From: an uncultured Oscillospiraceae bacterium
GTDB taxonomy: Bacteria; Bacillota; Clostridia; Oscillospirales; Acutalibacteraceae
Direction of reading: 5' to 3'
Assembly (NCBI GenBank): GCA_900552115.1
Contig: URYP01000041.1
Coordinates: forward strand, 1 to 16,439
Length of the DNA stretch: 16,439 nucleotides
Positions 14,595-16,439 of this stretch are shown piece after piece. Numbering within the stretch: the first letter of the stretch is position 1; each line of letters begins with the position of its first letter. The notes under the pieces are model-generated. The model worked only from the letters and a program-made list of their open reading frames with translations, did no database searches and was not told where the DNA came from. A program made the position numbers and the translations under genes.

Positions 14595-15965
14595 ATGCGA
14601 CGTTTCACAGCACTGATGGCGGCGTTCCTGCTGCTGGCCTGGCTGGCCGGCTGCTCCCACTCCGAGAAAGACAGTCCGTTCCAGTTTACCGTGACGGACG
14701 GTAAGGCGGAACTCACCCGTTATACCGGCTCGGCCGGGGAGGTGGAAATTCCCGCCTCCTTTGAAGGCAGCCCGGTGACCTCGATCGGCGCGCGGGCACT
14801 GTATAATTCCACCAACCTGAAAACCGTTACCCTGCCGGAAAGCGTCACGTCTATTGGGCAGGAGGCGTTCGCCCTCTGCCCGTCGCTGACCGCGTTTCAA
14901 GTGCCGGAGGAGAATACCGCTTATACAGCGAAGGACGGCGTGCTGTATTCCAGGGACGGCACCGTCCTGGTCGCCTGCCCGGAGGGAACAGCCGGCGAGT
15001 ACACGGTGCCCTCCGGCGTTAAAACCATCGCAGACCAGGCCTTCAGCCGCTGTCTGAAACTGACGAGCATCACCCTGCCGGAAGGGATAACCGCCATAGG
15101 CGCCGCGGCCTTCTACGATTGTACCAAACTCACTACTTTAACGATACCGGATTCGGTCGAAAGCATCGGCGCTACCGCTTTCTGCCGCTGCGCCGCCCTC
15201 AAATCCATAACCCTGCCAAAAGGGCTGACAACATTTGAAACCGGCTTGTTTTCCGACTGTACCGCTCTCGAAAGCCTGACCATTCCGGACGGCCTGACGA
15301 CTATGGGGCAGGCGGTATTTTGGAACTGTACGGCCCTGTCCGCTTTCAAAACGAACGATAACCCAACCTATATGGCGGAGGACGGAGTGCTGCTGTCCAG
15401 GGACCGCACCCGCCTGATCCGGTATCCTGCCGGGAAAAAGGGCGACGCGTATACATTGCCCGCCACTGTGACAGTACTGGCGGAGGAGGCATTCAGCTAC
15501 AATACGCTGCTGAAAAGCATCGACCTGCCCGGCCGGCTGAAAACCGTGCCGGAATCCGCCTTTTATCAGTGCACCGGCCTGGAAAAAGTGACGGTCGGGG
15601 AGGGGATTGCCTCCATTGGAGATAAAGTCTTCGGCACCTGCAAGGCCCTGAAAACGCTGCGTTTGCCCTCCACTCTGAAGACGATCGGCGAGGGGGCGTT
15701 CAATAACTGCGACACGCTGAAAACGGTGAAGCTGCCGGAAGGGCTGACCGCCATCGGCGGCGAGGCTTTCAGTTACTGCGACGCGCTCGAGACCATCACC
15801 ATCCCTTCCGGGGTAACGAGCATCGGCATTACCGCGTTCGGAGGCTGTGAAAACCTCCGCCTTTATGGGCAGCCGGACAGCGAGGCCGCCGCGTATGCCG
15901 CCCGGGAGGATATCCCCTTCAACGACAACGACAAGACGGCCACCACGACGACGGCCAAAAAATAA
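14595..15965 (+). CDS. BspA-like leucine-rich repeat surface lipoprotein
   Basis: A 456-residue lipoprotein. The signal peptide ends in the lipobox LAGC (C20), so it is anchored in the outer leaflet of the cytoplasmic membrane. The rest is about a dozen LRR_5 (BspA/TpLRR) repeats of 23 residues with the pattern AFxxCxxLxxIxLPxxxxxIG. Two blocks at about 105-140 and 254-290 depart from the period (DGVLYSRDG and DGVLLSRDR, each followed by a YT-P-hairpin), as is common in BspA relatives. The closing YGQPDSEAAAYAAREDIPF-type segment (424-442) is the usual end of such solenoids, and a Thr/Lys tail follows. Proteins of this class bind host or bacterial surface molecules, and the ligand here is unknown. 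The ATG at 14595 has AAAGGAGA upstream. The long structured leader suggests post-transcriptional control. The PPOX-like gene follows after 32 bases. Confidence 0.93.
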   Translation: MRRFTALMAAFLLLAWLAGCSHSEKDSPFQFTVTDGKAELTRYTGSAGEVEIPASFEGSPVTSIGARALYNSTNLKTVTLPESVTSIGQEAFALCPSLTAFQVPEENTAYTAKDGVLYSRDGTVLVACPEGTAGEYTVPSGVKTIADQAFSRCLKLTSITLPEGITAIGAAAFYDCTKLTTLTIPDSVESIGATAFCRCAALKSITLPKGLTTFETGLFSDCTALESLTIPDGLTTMGQAVFWNCTALSAFKTNDNPTYMAEDGVLLSRDRTRLIRYPAGKKGDAYTLPATVTVLAEEAFSYNTLLKSIDLPGRLKTVPESAFYQCTGLEKVTVGEGIASIGDKVFGTCKALKTLRLPSTLKTIGEGAFNNCDTLKTVKLPEGLTAIGGEAFSYCDALETITIPSGVTSIGITAFGGCENLRLYGQPDSEAAAYAAREDIPFNDNDKTATTTTAKK

Positions 15966-15997
15966 AGGCCCCATACGGTGGGACTAGGAGGTTGGCT

Positions 15998-16417
15998 ATG
16001 AAAGATCCGGTACAGACCATCGGTCATCTGATCGACAGGCAGGGCGTGGCCTTTATCAGCTCGGTCGATGAAAACGGTTATCCCAATACCAAGGCCATGC
16101 TGCCCCCGCGAAAGCGGGAGGGCATTCGGGAATTCTATTTTACCACCAACACCTCCTCCATGCGGGTGGCGCAATACCGGAGCTGTCCGAAAGCCTGCGT
16201 TTATTTTTGCGATAAGCGTTTTTTCCGGGGCGTGATGCTGACCGGGGAGATGGAGGTGTTGGAAGACGGCCGGCACAAAGAGATGATCTGGCAGGAGGGG
16301 GATACCCTGTATTATCCCGGCGGCGTTACCGATCCCGACTATTGCGTGCTGAAATTTACGGTGCGGCAGGGCCGGTTTTACAGCCATTTTCATTCAGAGG
16401 ATTTTATTATTGAATAG
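15998..16417 (+). CDS. Pyridoxamine 5'-phosphate oxidase-like flavin-binding split-barrel protein
   Basis: A 139-residue protein of the PPOX-like split-barrel superfamily, which binds FMN or a related cofactor as a dimer. Typical features are the N-terminal helix followed by GVAFISSVDENGYPNTKAM (16-34), the strand REFYFTTNTSS (44-54), KACVYFCD (65-72), GVMLTGEMEVLED (78-90), and a C-terminal FYSHF. It is complete and of usual length. I chose the ATG at 15998 because AGGAGG lies 6 bases before it; a TTG six bases upstream is less likely. The gene starts 32 bases after the lipoprotein stop and no T-rich terminator lies between, so the two are probably cotranscribed. Close relatives are annotated as general stress or antibiotic-inactivation type proteins, but the actual substrate is unknown. 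The gene ends 22 bases before the window edge. Confidence 0.9.
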   Translation: MKDPVQTIGHLIDRQGVAFISSVDENGYPNTKAMLPPRKREGIREFYFTTNTSSMRVAQYRSCPKACVYFCDKRFFRGVMLTGEMEVLEDGRHKEMIWQEGDTLYYPGGVTDPDYCVLKFTVRQGRFYSHFHSEDFIIE

Positions 16418-16439
16418 GATAAAATAAACGGGCGTCCCG

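Noticed and set aside
15138..15974. 278-codon minus-strand ORF opposite the leucine-rich lipoprotein
   Set aside because: Its apparent repeats are the reverse reading of the LRR repeats.

Overview
The window looks like chromosomal DNA of a gut-type Clostridia member, probably Oscillospirales/Ruminococcaceae-like. This is inferred from strong AGGAGG-type ribosome binding sites, GC content above 50% by eye, a FIVAR-like modular secreted protein, a BspA-type leucine-rich lipoprotein, a YgiQ-type radical SAM protein, and a DUF4342-like gene next to a two-component system. No rRNA, tRNA, insertion sequence, phage gene or CRISPR array was seen.

Layout. (1) 35-2876, minus strand: a fumarylacetoacetate hydrolase (FAH) family enzyme, then a cytoplasmic GH99/GH71-like glycosidase with its own promoter. 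An intrinsic terminator separates them. (2) 3111-8517, plus strand: a strong promoter drives a 1,677-residue exported protein. It has six beta-rich modules that each end in a related NARIVD-type strand, four interleaved helical segments, and a C-terminal part with clearly different codon use. A 53-codon peptide gene follows directly, then a perfect terminator hairpin. (3) 8601-10620, minus strand: ygiQ with its own promoter and terminator. (4) 10624-13252, minus strand: an operon of a UBA-like/DUF4342-type membrane protein, an OmpR-family response regulator and its histidine kinase. A 9-bp direct repeat with 11-bp period lies upstream and is a candidate autoregulatory operator. (5) 13257-14291, minus strand: a CE2-like SGNH esterase, with no terminator seen before the two-component operon. 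(6) 14292-14594: divergent promoters around a 10-bp palindrome. The plus-strand transcript begins with a strongly folded leader of five helices, including a three-way junction. (7) 14595-16417, plus strand: the BspA-like lipoprotein, then a small flavin-binding split-barrel protein, probably cotranscribed.

How the genes may work together. The two intracellular carbohydrate-active enzymes and the FAH enzyme fit a glycan-degrading lifestyle. The two large exported proteins look like adhesion or substrate-binding surface components. The two-component operon is a regulatory and envelope unit that probably senses the membrane state. The least explained items are the large protein with its small downstream peptide, and the structured leader RNA before the lipoprotein gene.
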